Assembly: GCF_034676705.1 (NCBI RefSeq)
Contig: NZ_JAUCBS010000013.1
Location: forward strand, 2,708,501-2,772,500
Reading direction: 5' to 3'
DNA from: Gemmobacter sp.
GTDB taxonomy: Bacteria; Pseudomonadota; Alphaproteobacteria; Rhodobacterales; Rhodobacteraceae
DNA: 64,000 bases
This document shows positions 8,043 through 14,877 of this stretch, in pieces. The notes below the pieces were generated by a model. It had not been told where the DNA came from and did no database searches. It worked only from the letters and a program-made list of their open reading frames with translations. Within the stretch, counting starts at the first letter, position 1, and every line of letters begins with the position of its first letter. Position numbers and translations under genes: made by a program.

Positions 8043-8145
8043 CGTTCAGTCTCCTTGCGGAGCCTGAAGCATGCCGCAAGAAGTTGATCAATGGGTCCTG
8101 AACCTAGGGCGTGTGGGGATTCACAAACGGGGTCTGGTGTGATTC

Positions 8146-8523
8146 ATGCTCTGGATGGATCGCGATGTTCTGACGAATGCCCAATGGGCGAAGATCGAGC
8201 CGCACTGTCTGGGTAAGCCAAGCGACCCTGGCCGCAGCGGGAAGGACAACCGGCTGTTTCTGGAGGCGGTGCTGTGGATCGTGCGCACGGGCAGTCCGTG
8301 GCGCGACCTGCCGGAGCGGTTCGGCAACTGGAACACGGCGTTCCGGCGGTTCCGCGATTGGCGGGAAGCCGATGTTTTCAAGCGTATATTCGATGCGCTG
8401 TCGGATGAGCCCGACCTGGAATATGCCATGATCGACGCGACGATCGTCAAGGTCCACCGTCACGGTCAGGGCGCAAAGGGGGGACGCAGAGCCAGGCCAT
8501 TGGCCGCTCCAAAGGCGGCATGA
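8146..8523 (+). CDS. IS5-family transposase, upstream frame (orfA)
   Basis: 125 residues. LTNAQWAKIEPHCLGKPSDPGRSGKDNRLFLEAVLWIVRTG is the DUF4096-type N-terminal domain, with WRDLPERFGNWNTAFRRFRDW following. YAMIDATIVKVHRHGQGAKGG contains the first catalytic Asp. The true protein leaves this frame at an AAAGGGGGG run after that motif; the last 15 residues of this frame are out-of-frame translation. Its stop overlaps the start of the second frame (ATGA). Confidence 0.88.
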   Translation: MLWMDRDVLTNAQWAKIEPHCLGKPSDPGRSGKDNRLFLEAVLWIVRTGSPWRDLPERFGNWNTAFRRFRDWREADVFKRIFDALSDEPDLEYAMIDATIVKVHRHGQGAKGGRRARPLAAPKAA

Positions 8524-8906
8524 CGACCAAGACCCTGGCCCTCACCGACGCCTTGGGCAACCTCGTGCGCTTCCGTCTGATGCCGGGCCAGCGCCATGAC
8601 AGCGTCGAGGTGCCGCCGCTGATCGACGGGATCGCTTTCGACGGGCTGATCGCCGACAAGGCCTTCGACAGCAATGCGCTGGTTGTTGAATTGAACGACC
8701 GCGGTGCCCGGATCGTGATCTCGCAGCACCCCGCCCGTGCGCAAAAGCTCAGGATCGACCCCGACATCTACATCTGGCGACACCTCATCGAAAACTTCTT
8801 CTGCAAGCTCAAGGAGTTCAAGCGCATCGCCATGCGTGCATGCAAAACCGATCAGAGCTTCGAAGCAATGATCTACCTCGCTGCCGCCGTCATCAACTCA
8901 CGATGA
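8520..8906 (+). CDS. IS5-family transposase, downstream frame (orfB)
   Basis: 128 residues from the ATG. In the frameshift product it is preceded by SQAIGRSKGG from the same frame, which is the conserved IS5 sequence before the second catalytic motif. LIADKAFDSNALVVELNDRG has the second Asp and HLIENFFCKLKEFKRIAMR the catalytic Glu. It ends 14 bases before the right inverted repeat. Translation probably occurs both by frameshift at the A3G6 run and by ATGA coupling. Confidence 0.87.
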   Translation: MTTKTLALTDALGNLVRFRLMPGQRHDSVEVPPLIDGIAFDGLIADKAFDSNALVVELNDRGARIVISQHPARAQKLRIDPDIYIWRHLIENFFCKLKEFKRIAMRACKTDQSFEAMIYLAAAVINSR

Positions 8907-8922
8907 ATCCCCACACGCCCTA

Positions 8923-9232
8923 ATGCCCTTTGCTCGCACCACGCTGGGCGCGGAACAGCCGCTTCTGAATTCGGAGCTTCTCGGCTACGGCCGCGATTCC
9001 CTGGCGAAGATGCGCCCCCAGAGGCCGCGATGGCTCCACCGGTTGAACCGGTTGTAGATCGTCGTCGCAGGGCCGTAGTCGGACGGGCAATCCTCCCACC
9101 GGCACCCGACCCGCAGCACATGGATGATGCCGCTGATGACGCGACGGTCATCCACCCGCCGCGCCCCCGGCTGGTTCCTGGGCAAAAGCGGCTCAAGCGC
9201 CGCCCAGGCCCGATCCGAAAGCCAAAATCCAC
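8923..9232 (-). pseudogene. IS5-family transposase N-terminal fragment, disrupted
   Basis: Read on the minus strand, it gives the N-terminal domain of an IS5 transposase: DRAWAALEPLLPRNQPGARR, VDDRRVISGIIHVLRVGCRW, then CPSDYGPATTIYNRFNRWSHRGLWGRIF. It then hits a stop (ARESRP*). The remaining stretch EKLRIQKRLFRAQRG lies in another frame, and the catalytic part is missing. On its right it runs into phage tail coding sequence without a visible terminal repeat, so this insertion truncated the tail gene and later decayed. It is the outermost of four IS5-type pieces in a row. Confidence 0.75.
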
Positions 9233-10537
9233 CGGCGCCACGACCACGGGCGTGACCAAGGCCGTGAACCTCGGCACCGGCGGCGCGTCCGGATCGACCA
9301 CCGTCGTGAACATCGGCTCGGCCACGGCCGGGGCGGGCGGGACAACAGTCATCAACACGCCGACCGTGACCTTCGCCAATGCGGTCACGCAGGTCGGCAT
9401 GCCGCAGGCGAACCTGACGGCACAGCTTCTGGGCCTCGGCGGGGCGAGCGCCGACAGCTATAATCGGCTGTCGGTCAACACCCCGGCAGTGCTGCTGAAC
9501 AACGCAGGCGCCGGGATCGAAGCCACGGTGAACAAGGCCGCCGCCGGGAACGACGCCGCTTTTGCCTTCAAGACCGGGTTTTCGGCCCGGGCGCTCATCG
9601 GCCTTCTCGGCAGTGACGACTTCAGCTTCAAGGTCAGCCCGGACGGATCAGCGTTCTTCGATGCGATCCGCATCGACCGCACCAGCGGCCAGGTGGAACT
9701 GCCACAGCCGACGGTCCTGCCCGGCCTCAGCGCCGCGCCGACCCCGCCGCCCTCAGGCAAGGCATCGGTCTACGCCCGCAACCGCGCCGGGGCGCCGTGG
9801 ATTGACGTCATGCGCCCCTCGGGCGGGATTTCCCTCTGCAGCCGCACTTCGGGGTGAACCGGATCGCCAACTGGTCCCCCTCGGTCAGCACAACGATCAC
9901 AACCGAGGGTCTGCCGATCACTTCGGTTGGCACCGTTTCGACGCCCACTCTGGCCGCGACGAGCCTTGCGACCTCCATGCGGCGCTGGCGCCTGACTTCG
10001 TCGGCGGTCGTGGATTCGGTCGCCGACCAGCGATCCACAGGCTGGGCCTGCTGGCGCGGCAACGCGGCGGGCCTCGGCGGCTGGACCTTCGTGACGCGGC
10101 TGTCGCTGACCACCCTGCAGGCAACCGGCATGGGATTCTTCGGCCTCTACGGATCGACGGCCGCGCTGGCAACCACGCTGACGCTCGCCGCAGCCATCAA
10201 CTGCATCGGCATCGGCTTCCAGCGCGGGACCCACACTCGATGGCAGCTGGTCGCGAACGACGGCACCGGCGCGCCGACGCTGACGGACAGGGGCGCAAGT
10301 TTCGCCATCACCACGGGCGGCGTTCTGACCCTGTTCATCGCTGCGCAGCCGTACGGTTCATCGGTGTGGGTACGAGCTGTGAATGAAGTCACTGGCGCGG
10401 TCTTCGAACAGGAAATTACCGCCGACCTGCCCGCCGCGACGCAGTTCCTGTCACCGCGGCTGTTCCTGAACACCGGCGCCACGGCCGCTGCTGTCGCCTA
10501 CGACTGCGCTGGGGTCTATGTCGAGACGGATTTCTAG
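9233..10537 (+). pseudogene. Phage tail/fibre-type structural gene, 5'-truncated and frameshifted
   Basis: The first frame is rich in Gly/Ala/Ser/Thr repeats (GSTTVVNIGSATAGAGGTTV, FSARALIGLLGSDDFSFKVSPDGSAFFDAI), typical of distal tail proteins of Rhodobacter-like phages. It stops shortly after WIDVMRPSG at about 9857. The -1 frame already encodes RDFPLQPHFGVNRIANWSPS across that point and continues to YVETDF, so the two frames are one gene split by a single-base change near 9823-9830. The 5' end is replaced by an IS5 fragment. The downstream part has its own in-frame GTG, but no ribosome site supports separate translation. It is probably dead; the exact tail role is unknown. Confidence 0.65.
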
Positions 10538-10540
10538 GGC

Positions 10541-10578
10541 GGCGGGCGCATACGCCCTCCCCAGCGGATGCGCCCGCC
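10541..10578 (+). terminator. 11-bp hairpin directly after the tail gene
   Basis: GGCGGGCGCAT pairs perfectly with ATGCGCCCGCC across a 16-base loop, starting four bases after the stop codon. There is no following T run, so it may be a Rho-assisted terminator or an mRNA end-stabilising structure. Position and perfect pairing are direct observations; the function is inferred. Confidence 0.45.
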
Positions 10579-10760
10579 CCTTGCAATGGCCGTTATCCGA
10601 CCATTGGGCTGGCGAAAGCTCGAGCCAGCCTGACGGGCTGCGTGCGGGTTCGCCGTCATCCCCACCGCCGCGCTTGATCCGGCCCACCGTCCGGCGTCTC
10701 CTGCGGTCCCCGCGCGTTCGGGTCCGGGTCCCCATCGTCGATAGAAGGATGGTTGGCAGA

Positions 10761-11180
10761 CTATTCGGCCTCGCTGCTCGTCACTTCCGTCGTGGGTGCA
10801 GGCTGTGCAAGGCCCGCGACGATCTGGCGAAACTCGCCTAGGATTTCGCCGTGGTTCTTGTTGAGGTAACGGGCGAGACGGTCATTCTGAAGGAGCCGCT
10901 CGACATAGCGACCGGCCACCACCAGCCGGAGGTGATCGGGCCCAAGGGTGCCTTCGATTAGCTTGATGTTCTTCTGCAGGTTGGCCATTTCCGCCTTCAT
11001 ACGATCGGCCTGCTCGCGGCTGACGCCGGGCGTTTCCTTCTTCGAAGCCGGATCGACCAGGTCGGCGGAATCGGTGGCGGCCAGGATCGCCTCGACATAG
11101 GGCACGGTGTAGTTGTTTGCGGCGATCATCAGCTCGGCCGCCTGAATCTGCCGCAGAGGCTTCATCTTGCGCAAAGCACG
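10761..11180 (-). pseudogene. RepB/ParB-type plasmid partition protein, C-terminal fragment
   Basis: About 139 residues are homologous to the RepB C-terminal domain (PF07506 type). Recognisable segments are FRALRKMKPLRQIQAAELMI, then TVPYVEAILAATDSADLVDP, a helical DRMKAEMANLQKNIKLIEG, and ARYLNKNHGEILGEFRQIVAG. In full RepB proteins (about 300-330 residues) the nuclease-like ParB domain and HTH precede this region. Here they are missing, because at about 11180 the sequence switches to a phage head gene on the other strand. The first methionine inside the homology would give a 134-residue product, but I see no promoter for it. The native gene encoded plasmid or element segregation. Confidence 0.7.
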
Positions 11181-11998
11181 AAACCCACTACGACAAGATC
11201 GTGATGCAGGTTCCCAGCACTGCGGAATCGGAAACCTATGGCTGGATCGGCCAGTTCCCGCAATTGCGCGAATGGGTCGGACCACGTCACCTGAACAATT
11301 TGTCCGCCCACGGCTTCACCATCGTCAACCGCACCTTTGAATCCACGGTGGCGGTGAAGCGTACGAATATCGAGGATGATCGACTGGGCATCTTCAAGCC
11401 GATGTTCGCTGAAATGGGAACCTTTGCCCGACGCCACCCCGAAGAAATGGTGTCCAGCCTGCTGAAGCAGGGCTTTGCCACGCCGGGCTTCGACGGCGCG
11501 TCCTTCTTTGCGGCGGACCACATCGTGAAGGATGCCGATGGCGGCGAAGATGCAGTCAGCAATATCCAGACCGGCAGCGGCCCGGCCTGGTTTCTGCTGG
11601 ATACTTCGCGCGCCATCCGGCCCATCATCTGGCAGGAGCGGTTCCCCTACGAGTTTCAGGAACTTACCCGCAGCGACGATCCGCATGTGTTCATGCATGA
11701 TCAGTATGTCTACGGGGTCCGGGCGCGGGTCAACGCGGGATCTGGCCTGTGGCAACTGGCCTTCGGATCGAAAGCCACGCTGGACATGACGAACTATGCC
11801 GCAGCCCGTGCCGCGATGATGGACTTCCGCAGCGACGGCGGGCGTATCCTGGGCGTGAAGCCCACCGTGATGGTCGTGCCGCCGGAACTGGAAGGGGCCG
11901 CGTTGCAAATCCTCAATGCAACGCATTCGGCGAATGGCGAATCGAACGTCTGGCAGGGCACCGCCCAACTGATCGTCACCCCTTACGTGAAAGGCTGA
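11180..11998 (+). pseudogene. Mu-like phage major head protein (GpT), N-terminally truncated
   Basis: About 272 residues of a Mu gpT-type capsid protein. It contains THYDKIVMQVPS, YGWIGQFPQLREWVGPRHLNNL, FESTVAVKRTNIEDDRLGIFKP, MFAEMGTFARRHPEEMV, then PTVMVVPPELEGAALQIL and the C-terminal LIVTPYVKG. Family members carry roughly 25 further residues before this point (an SFQ..L..-type N-terminus). Here that part is replaced by inverted RepB sequence at about 11180. The frame remains open a little upstream and could give a chimeric start, but no ribosome site is evident. It would assemble the head shell in an intact phage; alone it is a relic. Confidence 0.8.
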
Positions 11999-12001
11999 TC
12001 C

Positions 12002-12439
12002 ATGACTGCGCTTGCGTCTGATCGCAATACCATCCAGCTGGGCGGCGACACGCGCGTCGAGCCGTTGGCAGCTGCTGTCAAGGTCTGGGCTGGTTCGCTG
12101 CTGATGCGCAACGGTTCGGGGCACATCACCAAGGGTGCGGCGGCCACCGGCTGCATCGGTGTCGGAAGGTCCGAGGCGCTGGTGGACAATGGCGCGGGGG
12201 TCGCTGCCGCACGGTCGGTCGAATACCGGCGGGGCATCTTCGGCTTCGCCAACTCCGGCGCGACCGACCAGATCGGACAGGCGGATATCGGCAAACTCTG
12301 CTACATCGTCGATGACCAGACCGTCGCCAGGACCGATGGCACCGGCACCCGATCCCCGGCGGGGATCGTGGATGGCATCGAAGGCGACAGGGTATGGGTG
12401 CGCCTGGACGAAGCGATCACGCGCGGGGTCATCGGATGA
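12002..12439 (+). CDS. Phage head decoration/cement-like protein
   Basis: 145 residues beginning four bases after the gpT stop. The opening ALASDRNTIQLGGDTRVEPLAAAVKVWAGSLLMRNGSGH, then beta-rich GYxGVGRSEALVDN-like sequence, follows the pattern of small Mu-like proteins next to the major capsid gene (DUF2190/cement type) that stabilise the shell. There is no membrane segment. It ends in an ATGA overlap with the protease gene, so the two are coupled. The assignment rests on position and N-terminal pattern; sequence identity to a named family was not testable. Confidence 0.62.
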   Translation: MTALASDRNTIQLGGDTRVEPLAAAVKVWAGSLLMRNGSGHITKGAAATGCIGVGRSEALVDNGAGVAAARSVEYRRGIFGFANSGATDQIGQADIGKLCYIVDDQTVARTDGTGTRSPAGIVDGIEGDRVWVRLDEAITRGVIG

Positions 12440-13407
12440 GCGGGCTTGCTTCGGCGATTTGTGACCGCGCCCTTGCGCCGGGTGGCGGCGCGCCCGAATG
12501 GGTCCATCTGTTTCCCTCGGGCTTCATGACGGGCCGCGATGGCCGCCAATTCGATTTGGGCGATCCGCAGGCGCTGATACGGGAGTTCCGCTCGCGGGGG
12601 GTCGATCTTCCCATCGACTACGAGCATCAAAACGACCGGCCCGAGGCAAGTATCAGCGGCCCGGTTCCGGCGGCGGGCTGGATCAAAGACCTCAAGGCTG
12701 ACGAAACCGGCCTCTGGGGCCGTGTCGAGTGGACCGCGACCGCGCGCGAGATGATCGGGCGGCGCGAATACCGCTATCTCAGCCCCTCCTTTCTGTTCGA
12801 TCCCAAGACGCTGCGGATCGCGCGTCTCAAAGGCGCAGGGCTGGTGCATAGCCCGAACCTGCATCTCACCGCACTCGCCAGCGAGGAAACCACCATGCCC
12901 GATGCCGAAATGACCAGGCGCAGGGTCGCCGGTGCAGACCTATTGCAAAAGCTGGCCCTCGCCCTTGGCCTGCCGCCCGACAGCGATGCATCCGAGATCC
13001 TCGCTACGATCCTCGGGGCCAGCACCCCCGATGCCGAGACAGACAAGGCGACAGCGCGCGAGGCACCGGACCCCGCCCGCTTCGTGCCCATTGCGGCAGT
13101 CCAGGAATTGATGGCAGATCGCAATACCCGTATCGCCACCATGCGCGAAAGCGAAGCGCGCGCCAGCGTGAAGCTTGCGTTGCGGAACGGTCACATCACC
13201 CCGGCCATGCGGGGCTGGGCAACCGCTCTTTGCCAACAGGATCCCGAAAGCTTCGAGCGTTTCATCGCGACATCGCCCGCTCCCTATGCCCATCTGCACC
13301 GTCCTGTGCAGGTCGGGCAGATTGAAGGCGCTGCTCCGGCCGTCTCGCGGGAAGAAGCTTCAGTTTGTGCCCAGCTTGGGCTGAAACCCGGCTCGCTGCG
13401 GGGGTGA
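12436..13407 (+). CDS. Mu-like phage I protein (head maturation protease/scaffold)
   Basis: 323 residues. EWVHLFPSGFMTGRDGRQFDLGD, VDLPIDYEHQNDRPEA, AAGWIKDLKADETGLWGRVEWT and YRYLSPSFLFD form the conserved N-terminal protease domain of Mu gpI-type proteins. The C-terminal third is more variable and Ala-rich with a helical part, as expected for a scaffold region. The start was chosen at the ATG overlapping the previous stop. It cleaves and scaffolds the capsid during head assembly. In Mu the I gene precedes T; here it follows T and the cement gene. It is intact as far as can be seen, although its phage is not. Confidence 0.82.
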   Translation: MSGLASAICDRALAPGGGAPEWVHLFPSGFMTGRDGRQFDLGDPQALIREFRSRGVDLPIDYEHQNDRPEASISGPVPAAGWIKDLKADETGLWGRVEWTATAREMIGRREYRYLSPSFLFDPKTLRIARLKGAGLVHSPNLHLTALASEETTMPDAEMTRRRVAGADLLQKLALALGLPPDSDASEILATILGASTPDAETDKATAREAPDPARFVPIAAVQELMADRNTRIATMRESEARASVKLALRNGHITPAMRGWATALCQQDPESFERFIATSPAPYAHLHRPVQVGQIEGAAPAVSREEASVCAQLGLKPGSLRG

Positions 13408-13479
13408 GCAAGTCGTGATTGTCCTGCGGCGGGGCAAGCGCCGAAGGACAGGGCGCGGTCCGGCGTGATGCACCGGGCC

Positions 13480-13700
13480 GCGCCGCCCATCGTCGCGGCA
13501 CTCCGGCGCGCTTTGACACCGACTCTCCACTGCGGTCTTTTGTCTTGGAGCGTATCGAGACACTGAACTACGACCAGATTGTCGAAGCGGTCGCAGCCGC
13601 GTTCCCACCGGATCGCCGCATCTCGCGCTCAGGCCTCAGCCGGTGGTTTCGGGCCAGAACGCGCGGCGGGCCGACACCACAATCAGATAATATCAGCTGA
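13480..13700 (+). pseudogene. Small phage protein fragment, possibly terminase-small-subunit-like
   Basis: One frame reads RGTPARFDTDSPLRSFVLER, IETLNYDQIVEAVAAAFPPD, RRISRSGLSRWFRARTRGG and ends at a TGA. This is a short helical protein with an HTH-like segment (YDQIVEAVAAAF..RRISRSGLSRWF), resembling the small DNA-packaging or gp27/DUF3486-type proteins of Mu-like phages. There is no ATG, GTG or ribosome site in frame near its N-terminus, so the start has been lost or shifted. The 70 bases before it, after gpI, hold nothing recognisable. Confidence 0.4.
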
Positions 13701-13777
13701 TCCTAGATGATCCCGCATCAAACCACGTGTCATCACCCTTACAAACCATGTGACACCACACAGCCGGCCCCTTCGCG

Positions 13778-13806
13778 CCTCCCTCCCCCCTCGTGGGGGA
13801 GGGAGG
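13778..13806 (-). terminator. Strong GC hairpin 3' of bdhA
   Basis: A perfect 12-bp stem of CCTCCCTCCCCC with GGGGGAGGGAGG closes over a loop of about 5 bases. It lies 35 bases beyond the bdhA stop, on the strand direction of that gene. No clear T run follows, so termination by this hairpin is inferred from strength and position. It also marks the right-hand end of the mobile zone. Confidence 0.5.
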
Positions 13807-13840
13807 GGGAGGGGGGCCGCTGCCGCCACGCGGGCGCCGC

Positions 13841-14614
13841 TTACATCGCCGTCCAGCCGCCATCCACGCTGATCGTGGTGCCGGTGATCTGGGCCGCTGC
13901 ATCGGAACACAGGAAGGCCGCCGTGCCGCCGATCTGTTCCACCGTGGCGAAATCGCCCGACGGCTGGCGCGACAGCATCACCTTCTTGATGACCTCCTCG
14001 CGGCTCATGCCGTGGACCTTCATCTGGTCGGGGATCTGCTTTTCCACGATGGGGGTCAGCACATAGCCCGGGCAGATCGCGTTGCAGGTGATGCCCTGCC
14101 CGGCGGTTTCCAGCGCGATGGTCTTGCTAAAGCCGACCACGCCATGCTTCGCCGCCACATAGGCCGATTTGAACGGCGAGGCGGTCAGCCCATGGGCCGA
14201 GGCCACGTTGATCACCCGGCCCCAGCCCCGCGCGCGCATGCCCGGCAACGCGGCTGCCGTGGTGTGGAACGCCGACGACAGGTTGATCGCGATGATCGCA
14301 TCCCAGCGGTCTGCCGGAAATTCCTCGACCGGGGCGACGAACTGGATCCCTGCGTTGTTCACCAGAATGTCGCAGCCGCCCGCCTGCTCGATCAGGGCGC
14401 GGCATTCGTCGCCCCTGGACATGTCGGCCTTGATGTAGCGCACCGCGACGCCATGGTCGGCCGCCAGCCTTGCCGCCAGCGCATGATCCTCGGGCGTATC
14501 GGTGAAGGAATTGATCACCACATCCGCCCCGGCCTTTGCCAGTTCCACCGCGACGCCCAGCCCGATGCCGGAATTCGATCCGGTCACGATTGCGCGTTTA
14601 CCCTTCAAGGCCAT
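13841..14614 (-). CDS. bdhA: 3-hydroxybutyrate dehydrogenase (SDR)
   Basis: 257 residues, cytoplasmic, NAD-dependent interconversion of 3-hydroxybutyrate and acetoacetate in poly-hydroxybutyrate and ketone-body use. The Rossmann motif TGSNSGIG is at residues 11-18, NNAG is at 86-89, and the catalytic triad is Ser139 (NVASAHG), Tyr152 and Lys156 (YVAAK). The C-terminal TGTTISVDGGWTAM is typical. LSRQPSGDFATVEQIGG and the lid residues QMKVHG fit BdhA rather than a generic FabG. It stands alone; the only neighbours on its strand are a candidate small RNA upstream and a hairpin downstream. An acetoacetyl-CoA-reductase function is less likely given the BdhA-specific insertions. Confidence 0.9.
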   Translation of the reverse strand: MALKGKRAIVTGSNSGIGLGVAVELAKAGADVVINSFTDTPEDHALAARLAADHGVAVRYIKADMSRGDECRALIEQAGGCDILVNNAGIQFVAPVEEFPADRWDAIIAINLSSAFHTTAAALPGMRARGWGRVINVASAHGLTASPFKSAYVAAKHGVVGFSKTIALETAGQGITCNAICPGYVLTPIVEKQIPDQMKVHGMSREEVIKKVMLSRQPSGDFATVEQIGGTAAFLCSDAAAQITGTTISVDGGWTAM

Positions 14615-14689
14615 GGCCCCCTCCGTGATTTGTGCGTACGCAGCATAGGCAATGGATCGGGCATTGCCAGAGGGGCGGGTGCAGGGGCC

Positions 14690-14764
14690 AAAAAAAACGC
14701 CCGCGCAGGGCGGGCGTTGAGTGTTGAGGCAGGTTTCATACAGGCAAGAAACCTATCGAGCAGT
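14690..14764 (-). ncRNA. Candidate small RNA with its own promoter and terminator
   Basis: On the minus strand a sigma70-like promoter (next entry) is followed by a 75-base stretch. This folds into a hairpin AGGTTTC/GAAACCT (14731-14754) and then a textbook Rho-independent terminator: AACGCCCGC/GCGGGCGTT stem at 14696-14718, ending in eight U. No minus-strand gene ends here; the only genes nearby are bdhA, which starts downstream, and the divergent binding-protein gene. A short reading frame (MKPASTLN...) crosses it but has no ribosome site. Promoter, transcript and function are predictions. Alternatively the terminator could insulate bdhA from antisense transcription. Confidence 0.42.
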
Positions 14765-14770
14765 GCCTTA

Positions 14771-14799
14771 CATATACGCTGCAACCCGCCGGATTCCAA
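14771..14799 (-). promoter_or_regulatory. Predicted sigma70-type promoter of the candidate small RNA
   Basis: The minus strand reads TTGGAA (-35, 14799-14794), 17 bases of spacer, and TATATG (-10, 14776-14771), each matching consensus at four of six positions. The spacing is optimal, and a purine start site would lie near 14764. Confidence 0.4.
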
Positions 14800-14877
14800 C
14801 CCGAAAGTTTGCACGGCCGATCACGACCGCGTATCACGGGGTCCAACGAAACAAGGGCGAAGGGCATTGTTGCCAGA

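Larger units (their letters stand above)
7252..8104 (-). mobile_element. IS5-family element (IS427-type), about 853 bp
   Basis: The terminal repeats read CCTAGGATCAGGACTC at the left and, inward from the right, CCTAGGTTCAGGACCC. A TA dinucleotide sits at both outer edges (7250-7251 and 8105-8106), as expected for IS427-type insertion into CTAG. The transposase is split over two overlapping frames on the minus strand. The right TA is shared with the next element, so the two are directly abutted. Confidence 0.88.
8107..8920 (+). mobile_element. IS5-family element with perfect 17-base inverted repeats, 814 bp
   Basis: Both ends read GGGCGTGTGGGGATTCA inward, a perfect match, and are flanked by TA on the left (8105-8106) and TA on the right (8921-8922). 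This looks like a clean insertion with its target duplication intact. The two transposase frames are on the plus strand. Intact ends, duplication and catalytic motifs make this the most likely active or recently active element in the window. Confidence 0.9.

Noticed and set aside
9030..9250. N-terminal part of the long frame leading into the phage tail gene
   Set aside because: Those residues are the reverse complement of an IS5 transposase fragment; phage-like sequence begins only after about 9233.
13683..13910. Short frames across the GC-rich repeats before bdhA
   Set aside because: They translate the CCTCCC/GGGAGG hairpin and part of bdhA in wrong frames, without start signals.
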